DNA of 64,000 nucleotides, from the NCBI GenBank assembly GCA_937872225.1, contig CALMRZ010000024.1, positions 46,505-110,504 of the forward strand, read 5' to 3'. The translations under genes were made by a program, and so were the position numbers. The notes beneath the pieces are model-generated. The model was not told where the DNA came from. It saw nothing but the letters and a program-made list of their open reading frames with translations, and made no database searches. Shown here in pieces: positions 17,194 to 26,272 of this stretch. How positions within the stretch are numbered: the stretch's first letter is position 1; every line of letters starts with the position of its first letter. The stretch is from an uncultured Spirochaetota bacterium. Lineage in GTDB: Bacteria; Spirochaetota; UBA4802; UBA5550.

Positions 17194-18138
17194 ATGACCG
17201 GAAAAAAGGGAAAAACCATCCTTCTTGTTGACGATGAAGCCATCATTGCCATGGCTGAGGCCCGGATGCTGGAAAAGCACGGGTATGACGTCATTACCGC
17301 CTATACCGGCGAGCAGGCGATCAACACTGCTTCAGAAACCCCCTCCCTTGACCTCATATTAATGGACATAGATCTCGGTTCCGGCATGGACGGCACCCAG
17401 GCCGCTGACATTATTTTAAAAAACATGGATATCCCCGTGCTTTTTCTTTCGAGCCACACAGAGCCGGAGATGGTGGACAAAACCGAGAAAATCACCTCAT
17501 ACGGCTATGTGGTGAAAAATTCCGGCGAAACAGTGCTCCTCGCTTCCATCAGGATGGCCTTCAAGCTCCACGAGGCCCACCGTGAATTGAAGAACCGCGA
17601 AGAGGCCCTCGGCAAAAGCGAAAACAAGCTGGCTATAATATTTGAAAACACCCCCAACGCCATAACCATCACAGAAATGGAAACGGGGACCGTCGTTGAC
17701 GCCAACAAGGGGATCGAATGGACCGGATGGACCAGGGAAGAAGTCATCGGTAAAAGTCCCGCCATGCTGCGGAGCTGGGTCAATCCCGACGAGGAAGAGA
17801 TAATCACGACCACACTACGGTCCGAGGGAAAACTGTCCAACCACCGCGTCGACTTCCATAAAAAAGACGGCTCCGTGGCCCATGGCCTCATGAATTCAAT
17901 TTTTATCGAGATGGATGGCAAGCACTACCTGCTGACAATAACCAATGACATGACAAGGCTCATTGACTCCGAATCCGAATTGCGCCATACCAAGGATGAA
18001 CTTGAGAGAATAAACGAAGAGCTTAATGCCGCCATCGAGGAGCTCGAGGCAACCAATGAAGAACTGAAGGCGACCAACGAAGAGCTTGAGAAATCGAAAA
18101 ACGATCTCGAGAACACGCTGGCTGAATCTCATTGTTGA
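17194..18138 (+). CDS. Response-regulator/PAS protein: 5' part of a disrupted sensor kinase
   Basis: 314 residues: a receiver domain (ILLVDDEAI, phospho-acceptor Asp in LILMDIDLG, Lys in YVVKNSG), a PAS domain (about 145-255) and a coiled coil rich in EELEATNEELK repeats. The frame stops at 18138 shortly after the coiled coil, with a hybrid tail ENTLAESHC. The following PAS half domain is in the next frame starting WLNLIVD at about 18118. The two reading frames overlap the same bases (CTGGCTGAATCT), which suggests a deletion at a short homology that joined two parts of one gene out of frame. As it stands the product could still be made but lacks any kinase core. Confidence 0.75.
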   Translation: MTGKKGKTILLVDDEAIIAMAEARMLEKHGYDVITAYTGEQAINTASETPSLDLILMDIDLGSGMDGTQAADIILKNMDIPVLFLSSHTEPEMVDKTEKITSYGYVVKNSGETVLLASIRMAFKLHEAHRELKNREEALGKSENKLAIIFENTPNAITITEMETGTVVDANKGIEWTGWTREEVIGKSPAMLRSWVNPDEEEIITTTLRSEGKLSNHRVDFHKKDGSVAHGLMNSIFIEMDGKHYLLTITNDMTRLIDSESELRHTKDELERINEELNAAIEELEATNEELKATNEELEKSKNDLENTLAESHC

Positions 18139-19825
18139 TCCCCAGGACACGATTGACAGTATGCGGCGCGCCATAGAAGAAAAGAGGGAAACCTTCGGGA
18201 TTGAATACCAAATAAAAAGGCACCGTGATGGCGAACGAAGGTGGATGTACAGCATAGGGAAGCCTGTATTCGGCAGCAATGGCGAACTCAAAAGGATAAT
18301 CGGAACCGTCCAGGACATCACCGACCGTAAAAATTTCGAGATGTCCCTCAGGCTCAGCGAGGAACGGTTCAGCGATCTTGTTCAGTTATTGCCTGAAACG
18401 GTGTTTGAGACCGACCGCACGGTCAGGATCACCTTTGTCAACCAGGCCGGCCTGCTGCGGTTCGGCTATTCCAGGGATGATGTTGACAGGGGAATACAGG
18501 TAATCCAGATCATCGCCCCCGAGGACCACCGGCGGGCCTTGGAGAACATCGAAAAAATCATGAACGGCGAAAGATCCGGCCTGAACGAGTACCTGGCCCT
18601 GAAAAAAGACGGCACCCCCTTTCCGGTGCTGGTGCATTCATCCCTCATTGTCCGGGACGGTAAACCTGAAGGGTTCCGGGGATTCCTGGTGGACATTTCC
18701 GAGCGCAAGCGTGCGGAACACCTCCTCCGGGAGACAAAAAACTGGTATCGCAGCATCATCACGTCTATCCCCATCGGGATGCACCTGTACCGTCTCGAAC
18801 CTGACGGCCGCCTGATTTTTGACGGCGCAAATCCCGCGGCGGACAGGATCCTCGGCGTCGACAACAGCGTATTCATCGGCAGGACCATCGAAGAGGCCTT
18901 TCCGGCGCTGACGGAAACCGAAGTGCCCCGGCGCTACCGCGAGGTTGCCTCAACGGGGACCCCCTGGTTCACGGAGCAGGTCGACTATGACGAAAATTTT
19001 ATACGGGGTGCCTTCGAAGTTCACGCCTTCCGGATCGGCAGCAACCGCATGGCAGCGGCCTTCACGGATATAACCGTGCGTAAAAGGGCGGAGGCGGCGT
19101 TGAGAGAAAGCGAAGACCGGTGGCATTTCGCCCTTGAGGGGGCCGGCGACGGCGTGTGGGACTGGAACGCGTCAACTGACAGGGTCTACTTCTCCCATCA
19201 GTGGAAAGCAATGCTCGGCTATGAAGATGATGAAATAGGCGACACTCTTTCAGAATGGGACTGCCGGGTTCATCCCGATGATCACGACCGTGTTTACGCG
19301 GAGCTGAACAGGCATTTTGAGGGGAAAACAGAGGTCTACACCAGTGAACACCGGATCAGGTGCAAGAACGGCGAATACAAGTGGATACTGGACCGCGGGA
19401 AAGTCATCGACCGAACCCCCGAGGGGAAGCCCCTCCGGGTCATCGGCACCCACACCGACATTTCAGAGCTCAAGCGGAATGCGGAGGTCCTCGGCAAAGC
19501 TATCACCGAGAAGGAGGCCCTTCTCAGGGAACTGCATCACCGGATGAAGAACAGCCTGGCCATGATATCCGGCATCATCAACCTGGAGCATGAGCGCGTC
19601 AGTGACAGCGGCCTGCGGGACGTCCTCGACAACATCAAGGCCAGGATAATACGTTCTCGGTACGGGCTCCTTTCACTACGGAAGCCTGATTTCGCACGGC
19701 ACAACACTCTTTTCCGGGATCAACCGTCAGGTCAGATACGCCGGCTTTACCAGGGGAAATCCCTAGCGAATTTTTTCGGCTTCAATCAGGTCAAGGCGGA
19801 GCGAGTATCCTATCATACCCGCTGA
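18118..19825 (+). pseudogene. Multi-PAS histidine kinase, 3' part, decayed
   Basis: The frame begins within a PAS domain (only its second half plus PAC remains), then contains three further PAS/PAC units (about 18340-18720, 18740-19100, 19110-19480) and a HisKA_2 phospho-acceptor helix with LLRELHHRMKNSLAMI. Homology ends at NIKARI near 19645; the next frame continues NTFSV, as expected for HisKA_2, so a base appears missing there. No HATPase domain follows before the convergent gene at 19763, so the kinase cannot be complete. With the junction at 18118-18138 this makes three lesions. Originally it would have been a cytoplasmic light-, redox- or ligand-sensing kinase with N-terminal receiver domain. 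The frame runs on to a stop at 19825 over the neighbour. Confidence 0.75.
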
Positions 19826-20410
19826 CTCGAGTTCAATTTTTTTCGGCAGAGTGTCGGGCTTGAGATCCATGAACCGCACCGTGCGCAGGAGCCGTGACGA
19901 CCGGTCATAGGCCCGTAACTCAATGTCTCCCCCTTCCTTCATGATTATAAGAATATCACCTTCATCCGTCCTGAACCTTCCGGCATGGTTCCCGTTTTCC
20001 AGCGTGCCGGCTTCCGCCATTGCTCCCTTCGGGGCAAACAGAATAAGGCGTATGTCACGCATCATGCCCTTTACCAGGTCCTGGCGTCCCAGGGGACCTA
20101 TGCCCCTGTTTATAACAAGGCGTGTCTCATATTCTGCGTCAAGAAGTACCAGTCCCTCGATGGACATGAGGGTGCTGTGGATCTTTCCCGTATCGGAAGA
20201 AGCCATGGTCACGCCGATCATGTCGGCCGTGGAGCCTCCGGGGAGAGTCCCCTGGATGGAATGGACAACCCGCCAGCTACCCTTCAGAAAGGGAGTCATT
20301 ATCTTCTTGGTCAGATCCGCAGTATCTGATATTCCGGCAGGATGTATTCGCGGAAGACCGGCACAGGAAAGGATACAGGCGCTCATCGCCACAATCGCGG
20401 TGGCTCTCAT
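19763..20410 (-). CDS. DUF3261-like lipoprotein
   Basis: 215-residue lipoprotein. The signal peptide has a lipobox-like ACILSC (Cys about 16). The mature part looks like the DUF3261 proteins encoded in aryl-polyene-type gene clusters next to a LolA-like carrier (beta-rich, with RLILFAPKG and GRFRTDEGDI segments). Its start overlaps the LolA-like gene by 4 bases, so the two are translated together. The paired position suggests action in delivery or insertion of the lipid product at the outer membrane. The family's biochemical role has not been settled to my knowledge. It converges with the decayed kinase. Confidence 0.7.
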   Translation of the reverse strand: MRATAIVAMSACILSCAGLPRIHPAGISDTADLTKKIMTPFLKGSWRVVHSIQGTLPGGSTADMIGVTMASSDTGKIHSTLMSIEGLVLLDAEYETRLVINRGIGPLGRQDLVKGMMRDIRLILFAPKGAMAEAGTLENGNHAGRFRTDEGDILIIMKEGGDIELRAYDRSSRLLRTVRFMDLKPDTLPKKIELESAGMIGYSLRLDLIEAEKIR

Positions 20411-21006
20411 TGCAGGCTCTTAAAGAGGGAATCGGGGATCTTTGCATTCATTTTTACGTTCGTGAAGTCAATTACGGTGTAAGATTTTTCATTCTCATAG
20501 ATGCGGACTGCCTGGATTACACCGGGTCTTGGGGAAAGCTTCAGCTCGATACGCTGGATAATGGCCGCCATCGATTGTTCCTTCGGAGTGAGAACGATGA
20601 TCCTGCCCGGCCTGAGCTCCGGTTTGAAGGCCGGGTTCGCGTCGAAATTTCCCTTCATCCACATGGTTATCTCCTGAAGCACTATCTGCATCGACTGGAG
20701 GCGGGCGGAGGAATCCTTTGTCACGGAGTCTCCTTTTTTTATGTAGCGCGTCACGGTCCCGTCGTGCATCAGCAGTATGCTGTTGACAGGCGACGTGTAT
20801 TCCCAGCGGAGGGAACGGGGCGCCTGGAAATAAAGCGTTCCCTTCGAGACCAGGGGCTTAGCCAGGATCGCCATGTGCTTCTTCTGGACGAATTCAGCTT
20901 CAATGGATGCAATGTCCTTCGCCGTTTTCCTGATCTGGTCCCAGGTGTCTCCCCAGGATATGAGGCATAACGAAAGCGTAAGGATAATCGGATATTTCCA
21001 TTTCAT
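20407..21006 (-). CDS. LolA-like outer-membrane lipoprotein carrier family protein
   Basis: 199 residues with a signal peptide (IILTLSLCLIS) and a single beta-domain typical of LolA/LolA-like proteins: QIRKTAKDIASIEAEFVQKKHM, then SKGTLYFQAPRSLRWEY and a C-terminal YTVIDFTNVKMNAKIPDSLF. The SLRWEY stretch corresponds to the lipid-binding core of the family. Canonical LolA shuttles lipoproteins through the periplasm; the paralogues in aryl-polyene clusters are thought to carry the cluster's own lipid. It follows the ketoreductase gene after a 157-base gap that contains a palindromic element, and overlaps the DUF3261-like gene. Confidence 0.8.
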   Translation of the reverse strand: MKWKYPIILTLSLCLISWGDTWDQIRKTAKDIASIEAEFVQKKHMAILAKPLVSKGTLYFQAPRSLRWEYTSPVNSILLMHDGTVTRYIKKGDSVTKDSSARLQSMQIVLQEITMWMKGNFDANPAFKPELRPGRIIVLTPKEQSMAAIIQRIELKLSPRPGVIQAVRIYENEKSYTVIDFTNVKMNAKIPDSLFKSLQ

Positions 21007-21038
21007 GATTATTGTACCTTCATTTTCTTTACCGTAGA

Positions 21039-21150
21039 GACCTCACCCTTCGGTCCCCCTCTCCTACAAGGAGAGGGGGGAGGTGAAGCAAAATAATTGT
21101 CTTGTAGCCCTCTCCCGCGGGAGAGGGCGCGCCGAAGGCGGGGCGAGGTC
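21039..21150. repeat. Palindromic repeat element between operon genes
   Basis: The element is bounded by GACCTC at 21038-21043 and GAGGTC at 21145-21150. Inside are two strong hairpins: CCCCCTCTCC with GGAGAGGGGG (loop TACAA) near 21055-21080 and GCCCTCTCCC with GGGAGAGGGC near 21107-21127. The halves are diverged versions of one another. This layout is typical of dispersed REP/MITE-like elements with GACCTC ends and fills the gap between two genes otherwise in one operon. Confidence 0.65.
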
Positions 21151-21163
21151 ATGTCCTCTTCCG

Positions 21164-21901
21164 CTACATCATCCCGCCGTTGACCGATATCACCTGTCCG
21201 GTTATGTACGACGCGTCATCGGAGCAGAGGAACCGCACCACCTTCGCGACTTCATCGGGCTTTCCTATCCTTCCCATGGGGATGATGTTTTTTATCATCT
21301 CGACCGGCGCGTCCCTGATCATGTCGGTCTCGATGAGGCCCGGGGCCACGACGTTCACGCGGATGCCCTTCTTCGCGATTTCCGAGGCTATGGACCGGCT
21401 CGCGCCGATGAGGCCCGCCTTGGCCGCGGAATAGTTCGCCTGGCCCTTGTTGCCGATAATGCCCGCCACCGACGCGATGGAGACCACGGAACCCCGTTTC
21501 TGCCGCAGCATCTTCTTCAATACCGGCTTCGTCATGTTGTAGAACCCCTTCAGGGTCGTGGCGATGACCCTGTCCCAGTCGGCCTCGGGCATCATGAGGA
21601 ACAGGTTGTCCGCGGTGATGCCGGCGTTGTTAACCAGGATGTCGATCACCGGAAAACGCCCCGCGATGTCGGTGACGGCTTTTTCCGTTTCGGCCGAATC
21701 AGCGACGTCGAATTTCATCACCTCGCCGTCGCCCCCCTCGGCCCTGACCATGGCGAGGGTTTCGGCCGCGGCTTTATCGTTTGACCGGTAGTTGACGATC
21801 ACGTAGCAGCCGTCCCGCGCCAGCTCGACCGCTATGGCCCTGCCGATGCCCCGGCTCGCGCCGGTTACGATGGCCGTTTTCCTGCCCGATGGCTCACTCA
21901 T
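21164..21901 (-). CDS. 3-oxoacyl-ACP reductase (FabG/ApeQ-like)
   Basis: 245-residue SDR with every FabG hallmark: TGASRGIG at 13-20, NNAG at 91-94, catalytic Ser144, Tyr157 and Lys161 (YSAAK), and the C-terminal SDDASYITGQVISVNGGM. It would reduce the beta-keto group of ACP-bound intermediates with NADPH. The start overlaps the dehydratase gene by 4 bases, so reduction and dehydration enzymes are co-translated. It is likely the main ketoreductase of the pathway; the SDR at 6710 is less FabG-like. Confidence 0.93.
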   Translation of the reverse strand: MSEPSGRKTAIVTGASRGIGRAIAVELARDGCYVIVNYRSNDKAAAETLAMVRAEGGDGEVMKFDVADSAETEKAVTDIAGRFPVIDILVNNAGITADNLFLMMPEADWDRVIATTLKGFYNMTKPVLKKMLRQKRGSVVSIASVAGIIGNKGQANYSAAKAGLIGASRSIASEIAKKGIRVNVVAPGLIETDMIRDAPVEMIKNIIPMGRIGKPDEVAKVVRFLCSDDASYITGQVISVNGGMM

Positions 21902-22344
21902 GACGGTATCCCCCCAGTATGATGGTTATCTTTTTCGGGTCTGAACACCTGGAGCTCCACTTCGGCCGCCGGCTCTCCGTTTATCCGGACCCTTCCCGCG
22001 ATTACCGCGTATGATTCTTCCCTTTTGCTTTCCTCGATGGCAACCATGATCCTCGTTCCCACCGGAATCCTGTCGAGGTAGAATTCAGCTTTCTTGATCC
22101 CGACGAGCCACCCGACCTTGCCCGACGGCCGGTCGCTGTGGCACTCCTGCCACCCGAAGTTCACGCCTGCCGTCTGGGCAACCAGCTCCACCAGGATGAC
22201 GGGGTTGACGCTACCATTTTCACACGTGGGCCATCCGGGAAGGGCCGTTGAAACGGTAACGCAGCGGTTCCCGCCGACCTCGACAATCTCCTGCACGAGC
22301 ATCATGCTTCCGCGGTGGGGGATCATTTGTTCTATCGTATACAT
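21898..22344 (-). CDS. 3-hydroxyacyl-ACP dehydratase (ApeP-like hotdog)
   Basis: 148-residue hotdog-fold protein. His10 in IPHRGSM and Glu53 in VELVAQTAGV occupy the positions of the FabA/FabZ catalytic pair; the PHRG form is typical of the aryl-polyene cluster dehydratases. It would remove water from 3-hydroxyacyl-ACP to leave the 2-enoyl group. No enoyl reductase is seen nearby, so conjugated double bonds could accumulate, as in aryl polyenes. It is the first gene of the minus-strand set and divergent from an ACP gene across 143 bases. Confidence 0.88.
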   Translation of the reverse strand: MYTIEQMIPHRGSMMLVQEIVEVGGNRCVTVSTALPGWPTCENGSVNPVILVELVAQTAGVNFGWQECHSDRPSGKVGWLVGIKKAEFYLDRIPVGTRIMVAIEESKREESYAVIAGRVRINGEPAAEVELQVFRPEKDNHHTGGIPS

Positions 22345-22413
22345 GGCGTTATCAGCTATGGCAATGGCTTAATACCGTACCGGCACCGCGTGATTGATGT
22401 CAATAAAAATATC

Positions 22414-22442
22414 TTGACATAACGGCGCCTAAAGGCTGTATT
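22414..22442 (+). promoter_or_regulatory. Candidate sigma70-type promoter for ACP-KS operon
   Basis: TTGACA at 22414-22419 and TGTATT at 22437-22442 with an ideal 17-base spacer, 46 bases before the ACP start. The gap is shared with the divergent dehydratase gene. Confidence 0.45.
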
Positions 22443-22487
22443 CAATGTCGCCTTATCGGAAACCTGCGAGGATACAAGAGGATACAC

Positions 22488-22745
22488 ATGGAACAACTGA
22501 TAAACGAATTGAAAGAAAAAATCATAGATACCCTTGATCTTATCGATATAACCCCGGAGGACTTTAAAGAGGACGACCCCCTCGTGGGAGGCAAGCTCGG
22601 CATCGATTCAATCGACATACTGGAGCTCGCCATGATGATAGACAAGGAATACGGCATAAAGATTGACAATAAAGAGCTGGGACAGAAGGTCTTCTCCACG
22701 CTCAGGACCCTCGCCGAACACATACATAAAAACCGCAAGGGGTAA
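22488..22745 (+). CDS. Acyl carrier protein
   Basis: 85-residue ACP; the phosphopantetheine serine is Ser41 in GKLGIDSIDILEL. The acidic helix II and hydrophobic core pattern are intact. It is followed after 5 bases by the fused KS gene and resembles the ACP at 28303 in length and motif (GIDS) more than that at 4399 (GLDS). In aryl-polyene systems two ACPs with different loads work together; the pair 22488/28303 may correspond. The start is preceded by AGAGGA at a good distance. Confidence 0.92.
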   Translation: MEQLINELKEKIIDTLDLIDITPEDFKEDDPLVGGKLGIDSIDILELAMMIDKEYGIKIDNKELGQKVFSTLRTLAEHIHKNRKG

Positions 22746-22750
22746 GGTTA

Positions 22751-24913
22751 TTGAAGGGCGATCGCGTTTTTATTACCGGGATGGGCATCGTCAGCTCACT
22801 GGGGAGCGGCGTGCAGGAGCATTACGATTCACTTAGAAATAACCGTTCCGGGATAAAGCCCCTCACCCTGTTCCCCCTTTCGGAGGGCAACCGCCATCCC
22901 GCCGGGGAAATAACCGGGTTTGAATGGGACCGGTCCGTTCCGCGGACCCACGGACTTGCCCTTGCCGCAGCGAAGGAGGCCCTCTCCGGCAGAAACACCG
23001 TCCCCGACGCCGTCATCATAGGCACCACCACCGGCGGCATGGCCCTTACCGAAGAGCTCCTCAGGAAAGGGGAGAAGCGGCCGGATTGCTACCGGTATCA
23101 TTCAACATCATCCGTCGCCGAATACTGCGCTGCCGCCCTGCGCTGCCCCGGCCTCATCGTCACCGTGACCAACGCCTGCTCGTCGGGTTCGGCCGCGATC
23201 AAGCTCGCCCTTGAACTGCTCCGGACCGGAAAAGCCACATGCGTCCTTGCCGGCGGAGCCGACTCGCTCTGCCGCCTGACCTACTATGGGTTCAATTCAC
23301 TTCAGCTCATAGACCCGGAGGGTTCACGGCCCCTGGACCGTTCGCGCCGCGGCATGTCCGTGGCCGAGGGCTCGGCCATGGTGCTCCTGGAGGCTTCCGC
23401 TTCCGCTCCTGAAGGCGCCATCGCCGAAGTGCTGGGAGGCGGCCTGAGCTGCGACGCCCATCATCCGGCGACGCCCCATCCGGAAGGAGCCGGAGCCCTG
23501 GCGGCCATGGGCCGGGCCATTGAAGACGCCGGAACAGCTTCGTCGGGCATCGAGTACATCAATCTCCACGGGACAGGAACAAAAGATAACGACCTGGCCG
23601 AGGCCGCGGCCATTCGGGCACTCTTCGGCGGAGCGGTCCCGCCCCTCTCGTCCATAAAGGGCGCCACGGGGCATTCCCTCGCCGCCGCCGGGGCCATTGA
23701 AGCGGTCGTCTGCTCCATGGTCATCCGCGACGGTTTCATCCCCGGCAACACCGGCTGTACGGACCCGGACCCCGAACTCAAGGTCAGCCCGGTCCTTAAG
23801 GCGCTGGATAAAAAAACCGGCACCGTGCTGTCAAATTCCTTCGGCTTCGGCGGCAACAACGCCTGCCTGGTGCTGGGCGACCCTGCGGCGCCGCGGAAAA
23901 CACGGCCCCATGGAACCGCAGCGGTCTTTGAAATACTGGGAGGCGCCTGCGTGACCGGCGCCGGTGACCTGGCCCGGACGATCGCTTCCTTGCAGGAAGG
24001 CAAGAACTGCGGCGGGACGCTCCCGCTCCCGGACATCTCGAAAAATCTGCCGGCCCGGGAAGTGCGGCGCCTGAAGCGTCTTACCCGCCTGGCCCTGGCC
24101 CTGGCCCTGGACGCGCGCAACGCCGCGTCCCAGGACCCGGCCTCCATATTCTTCGGAACCGCCTGGGGCCCCCTGTCCGAAACCTACGATTTTCTGACGA
24201 AGCTCTACGAGTCGGACGAGCAGTTCACCAGCCCCACCGATTTCGTGGGTTCCGTCCATAACGCCCCGGCGGGCCAGATAGCCATCTGGCTGAAGGCGAC
24301 CGGCGCGAACATTACCGCCACCGGCGGCGACTATTCCTTCGAGCAGTCCCTCTTCGCCGCGTCGCTGGCCGCCGGCAGCGGCGAGACCCTGCTGGTTATG
24401 GGCGCCGACGAGCATCATGAAGAGCTGTCGCCCCTGTTTGACGGATCGGTGCGGGCCGGCAAGGACCCCGCCGACGGCGGCGGCGCCCTTATACTCAAAA
24501 AAACAGAGTCTCCCGCAGGTCCCTGCATAGCCCCCCTCTTTTTCGAAAACTACGCCGCCAGCCCCGGCGCAATCGCCTCGCTGGTGCGTTCCCTGGGGGG
24601 CGCCGACGGCATCAACGCAACCTGCGCCGCCGTGTTCGCCGGCATGCCCGGCGGGGAAAAAGCATCCTGCCGGAAACAGCTGGACGAATTCCTTGACGCG
24701 ACCGGCTACACCGGCCCGGTCATCGACTACCGGGCCCTCCTCGGCGAATTCGGGACCGTCACTGCCGCCGCCGCAGCCGTCGCCGCCCAGTGCGCAAAAG
24801 AGGGGATGGTGCCGGCGGCCCTTGCATCAGGAGCCGCGCTCCAGCTCAGGGGAAAGCGGCTCCTCATGGTGGGACTCGGTTCCTTCGTGACCGCCATGGA
24901 AATAACCGCCTGA
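22751..24913 (+). CDS. Fused ketosynthase / chain-length-factor-like protein
   Basis: 720 residues, two KS-like halves. The first (1-385) is a complete FabF-type synthase: Cys143 in TNACSSG, His273 in LHGTGTKDND, His308 in GATGHSLAA and FGFGGNNA near the end. The second (about 395-720) matches the 'beta-ketoacyl synthase N-terminal, chain-length factor' proteins of aryl-polyene clusters: it has FVGSVHNAPAGQ where the cysteine would be, GGDYSFEQ and a VMGADEHHEE stretch. In the E. coli system the two are separate subunits of a heterodimer; here they are one chain. TTG at 22751 is taken as the start because the next ATG would cut into the first beta-strand; GGTAAGG lies just upstream. Confidence 0.9.
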   Translation: MKGDRVFITGMGIVSSLGSGVQEHYDSLRNNRSGIKPLTLFPLSEGNRHPAGEITGFEWDRSVPRTHGLALAAAKEALSGRNTVPDAVIIGTTTGGMALTEELLRKGEKRPDCYRYHSTSSVAEYCAAALRCPGLIVTVTNACSSGSAAIKLALELLRTGKATCVLAGGADSLCRLTYYGFNSLQLIDPEGSRPLDRSRRGMSVAEGSAMVLLEASASAPEGAIAEVLGGGLSCDAHHPATPHPEGAGALAAMGRAIEDAGTASSGIEYINLHGTGTKDNDLAEAAAIRALFGGAVPPLSSIKGATGHSLAAAGAIEAVVCSMVIRDGFIPGNTGCTDPDPELKVSPVLKALDKKTGTVLSNSFGFGGNNACLVLGDPAAPRKTRPHGTAAVFEILGGACVTGAGDLARTIASLQEGKNCGGTLPLPDISKNLPAREVRRLKRLTRLALALALDARNAASQDPASIFFGTAWGPLSETYDFLTKLYESDEQFTSPTDFVGSVHNAPAGQIAIWLKATGANITATGGDYSFEQSLFAASLAAGSGETLLVMGADEHHEELSPLFDGSVRAGKDPADGGGALILKKTESPAGPCIAPLFFENYAASPGAIASLVRSLGGADGINATCAAVFAGMPGGEKASCRKQLDEFLDATGYTGPVIDYRALLGEFGTVTAAAAAVAAQCAKEGMVPAALASGAALQLRGKRLLMVGLGSFVTAMEITA

Positions 24914-24925
24914 TACTGCCCGATC

Positions 24926-26272
24926 ATGAAGATACTGCTCATATCAGCCAATACCGTGAGGGTGCCCTATTACGTTTATCCCCTGGGGCTTGACTACGTG
25001 GCCGGCGCCCTCGAGGGCCGGCACACGGTGAGGGTCGCCGATATCAATCTGTACAATAAAACCGCCCCGATCATTGACATCATCCGGGACTTCGGACCGG
25101 ACGCAATCGGCCTCTCCCTCCGCAACATCGACAACACCGACGTTCATGACGCCAGGGGGTTCATACCCAAGTACCGGGAGCTCATCGCGTCGATACGGAG
25201 CGTCTCCGTCGCGCCGGTCATCCTCGGGGGGAGCGGCTTCACCATCTTTCCGCGGCTGCTGATGACCGAGCTCAAGGCGGACTACGGCATCATCGGCGAA
25301 GGGGAGCGTCTCCCCCTCCTCCTTGACGCCATCGAGAAAGGGGCGGATGCCTCCGGCATACCCGGGGTCATTACGGGAACGGGGGAGGAGAAAATCCCAC
25401 CGCCCTTTGACGACACGTTCCGGCGTTCCTTCATCGGCGGCGACATCGCGCAGTTCTACACCGCCCGGGGCGGGATACTCAACCTGCAGACGAAGCGGGG
25501 CTGTTCCTACAACTGCATCTACTGCACCTATCCCCATATTGAAGGCTCAGCCCTGAGGCCCATACCCGCCGAAGAAGTCGCTGAGACCGCTGTCACCCTT
25601 GAAGCCATGGGGGGAAAATATTTCTTTATAACCGATTCGGCCTTCAACTGCGATTACGAACACAGCGCCGCAGTGGCCCGATCCTTTAAATCCAGGGGAG
25701 TGACCATTCCCTGGGGCGCCTTCCTTGCCCCCACGAAACCGCCGGCGGATTATTACCGACTGCTCAGCGACGCCGGCATGACCCACGCGGAGTTCGGGAC
25801 CGAGTCCCTCTCCGACGCCATGCTCGCGTCGTACCGCAAGCCCTTCAACGTGCGGGACGCGATCGCGTCGCACCGGGCGGCCGTTGACGCCGGTCTGTAC
25901 GTCGCCCACTATCTCCTGCTCGGCGGGCCCGGCGAGACGCGGGAAACCATCGAGGAAACCCTCCGGAACGCCGAGGGGTTGGACCGGACAGTCCTCTTTT
26001 TCTTCTGCGGCATAAGGATTTACCCCCACACCAGGATATACGATATAGCGCTCAGCGAAGGCCAGATATCCGAAGGCGACAACCTGCTGGAACCGGTCTT
26101 CTACCAGTCCCGCGGCATATCAAGCGATGAGATTCTCCGCGTCGTCGGGGAGCGCGCCCGGGGCCGTGAAAACTGGTTCGTCGGGTCCACCAGCGAACAC
26201 ACCACGCGCCTGGTCGCCCGCATGCACAGGCAGGGACACACCGGACCGTTGTGGGAGCACATGATACGATGA
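24926..26272 (+). CDS. B12-binding radical SAM protein
   Basis: 448 residues. The N-terminal domain has the cobalamin-binding-like pattern (MKILLISANTVRVPYYVYPLG, AIGLSLRNIDN, PVILGGSGFT, GEGE) and the core the cluster motif CSYNCIYC (CX3CX2C). GGPGETRETIEETL is the common glycine loop of the core barrel. Likely a radical methyltransferase or ring-forming enzyme acting on an ACP-bound or free lipid. It begins 12 bases after the fused KS gene and overlaps the next gene by 4 bases (ATGA), which ties it firmly to the pathway. Exact reaction unknown. Confidence 0.9.
   Translation: MKILLISANTVRVPYYVYPLGLDYVAGALEGRHTVRVADINLYNKTAPIIDIIRDFGPDAIGLSLRNIDNTDVHDARGFIPKYRELIASIRSVSVAPVILGGSGFTIFPRLLMTELKADYGIIGEGERLPLLLDAIEKGADASGIPGVITGTGEEKIPPPFDDTFRRSFIGGDIAQFYTARGGILNLQTKRGCSYNCIYCTYPHIEGSALRPIPAEEVAETAVTLEAMGGKYFFITDSAFNCDYEHSAAVARSFKSRGVTIPWGAFLAPTKPPADYYRLLSDAGMTHAEFGTESLSDAMLASYRKPFNVRDAIASHRAAVDAGLYVAHYLLLGGPGETRETIEETLRNAEGLDRTVLFFFCGIRIYPHTRIYDIALSEGQISEGDNLLEPVFYQSRGISSDEILRVVGERARGRENWFVGSTSEHTTRLVARMHRQGHTGPLWEHMIR

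Noticed and set aside
22751..24913. Modular type I PKS
   Set aside because: There is no acyltransferase, reductase or carrier domain in the chain; only two KS-like halves.
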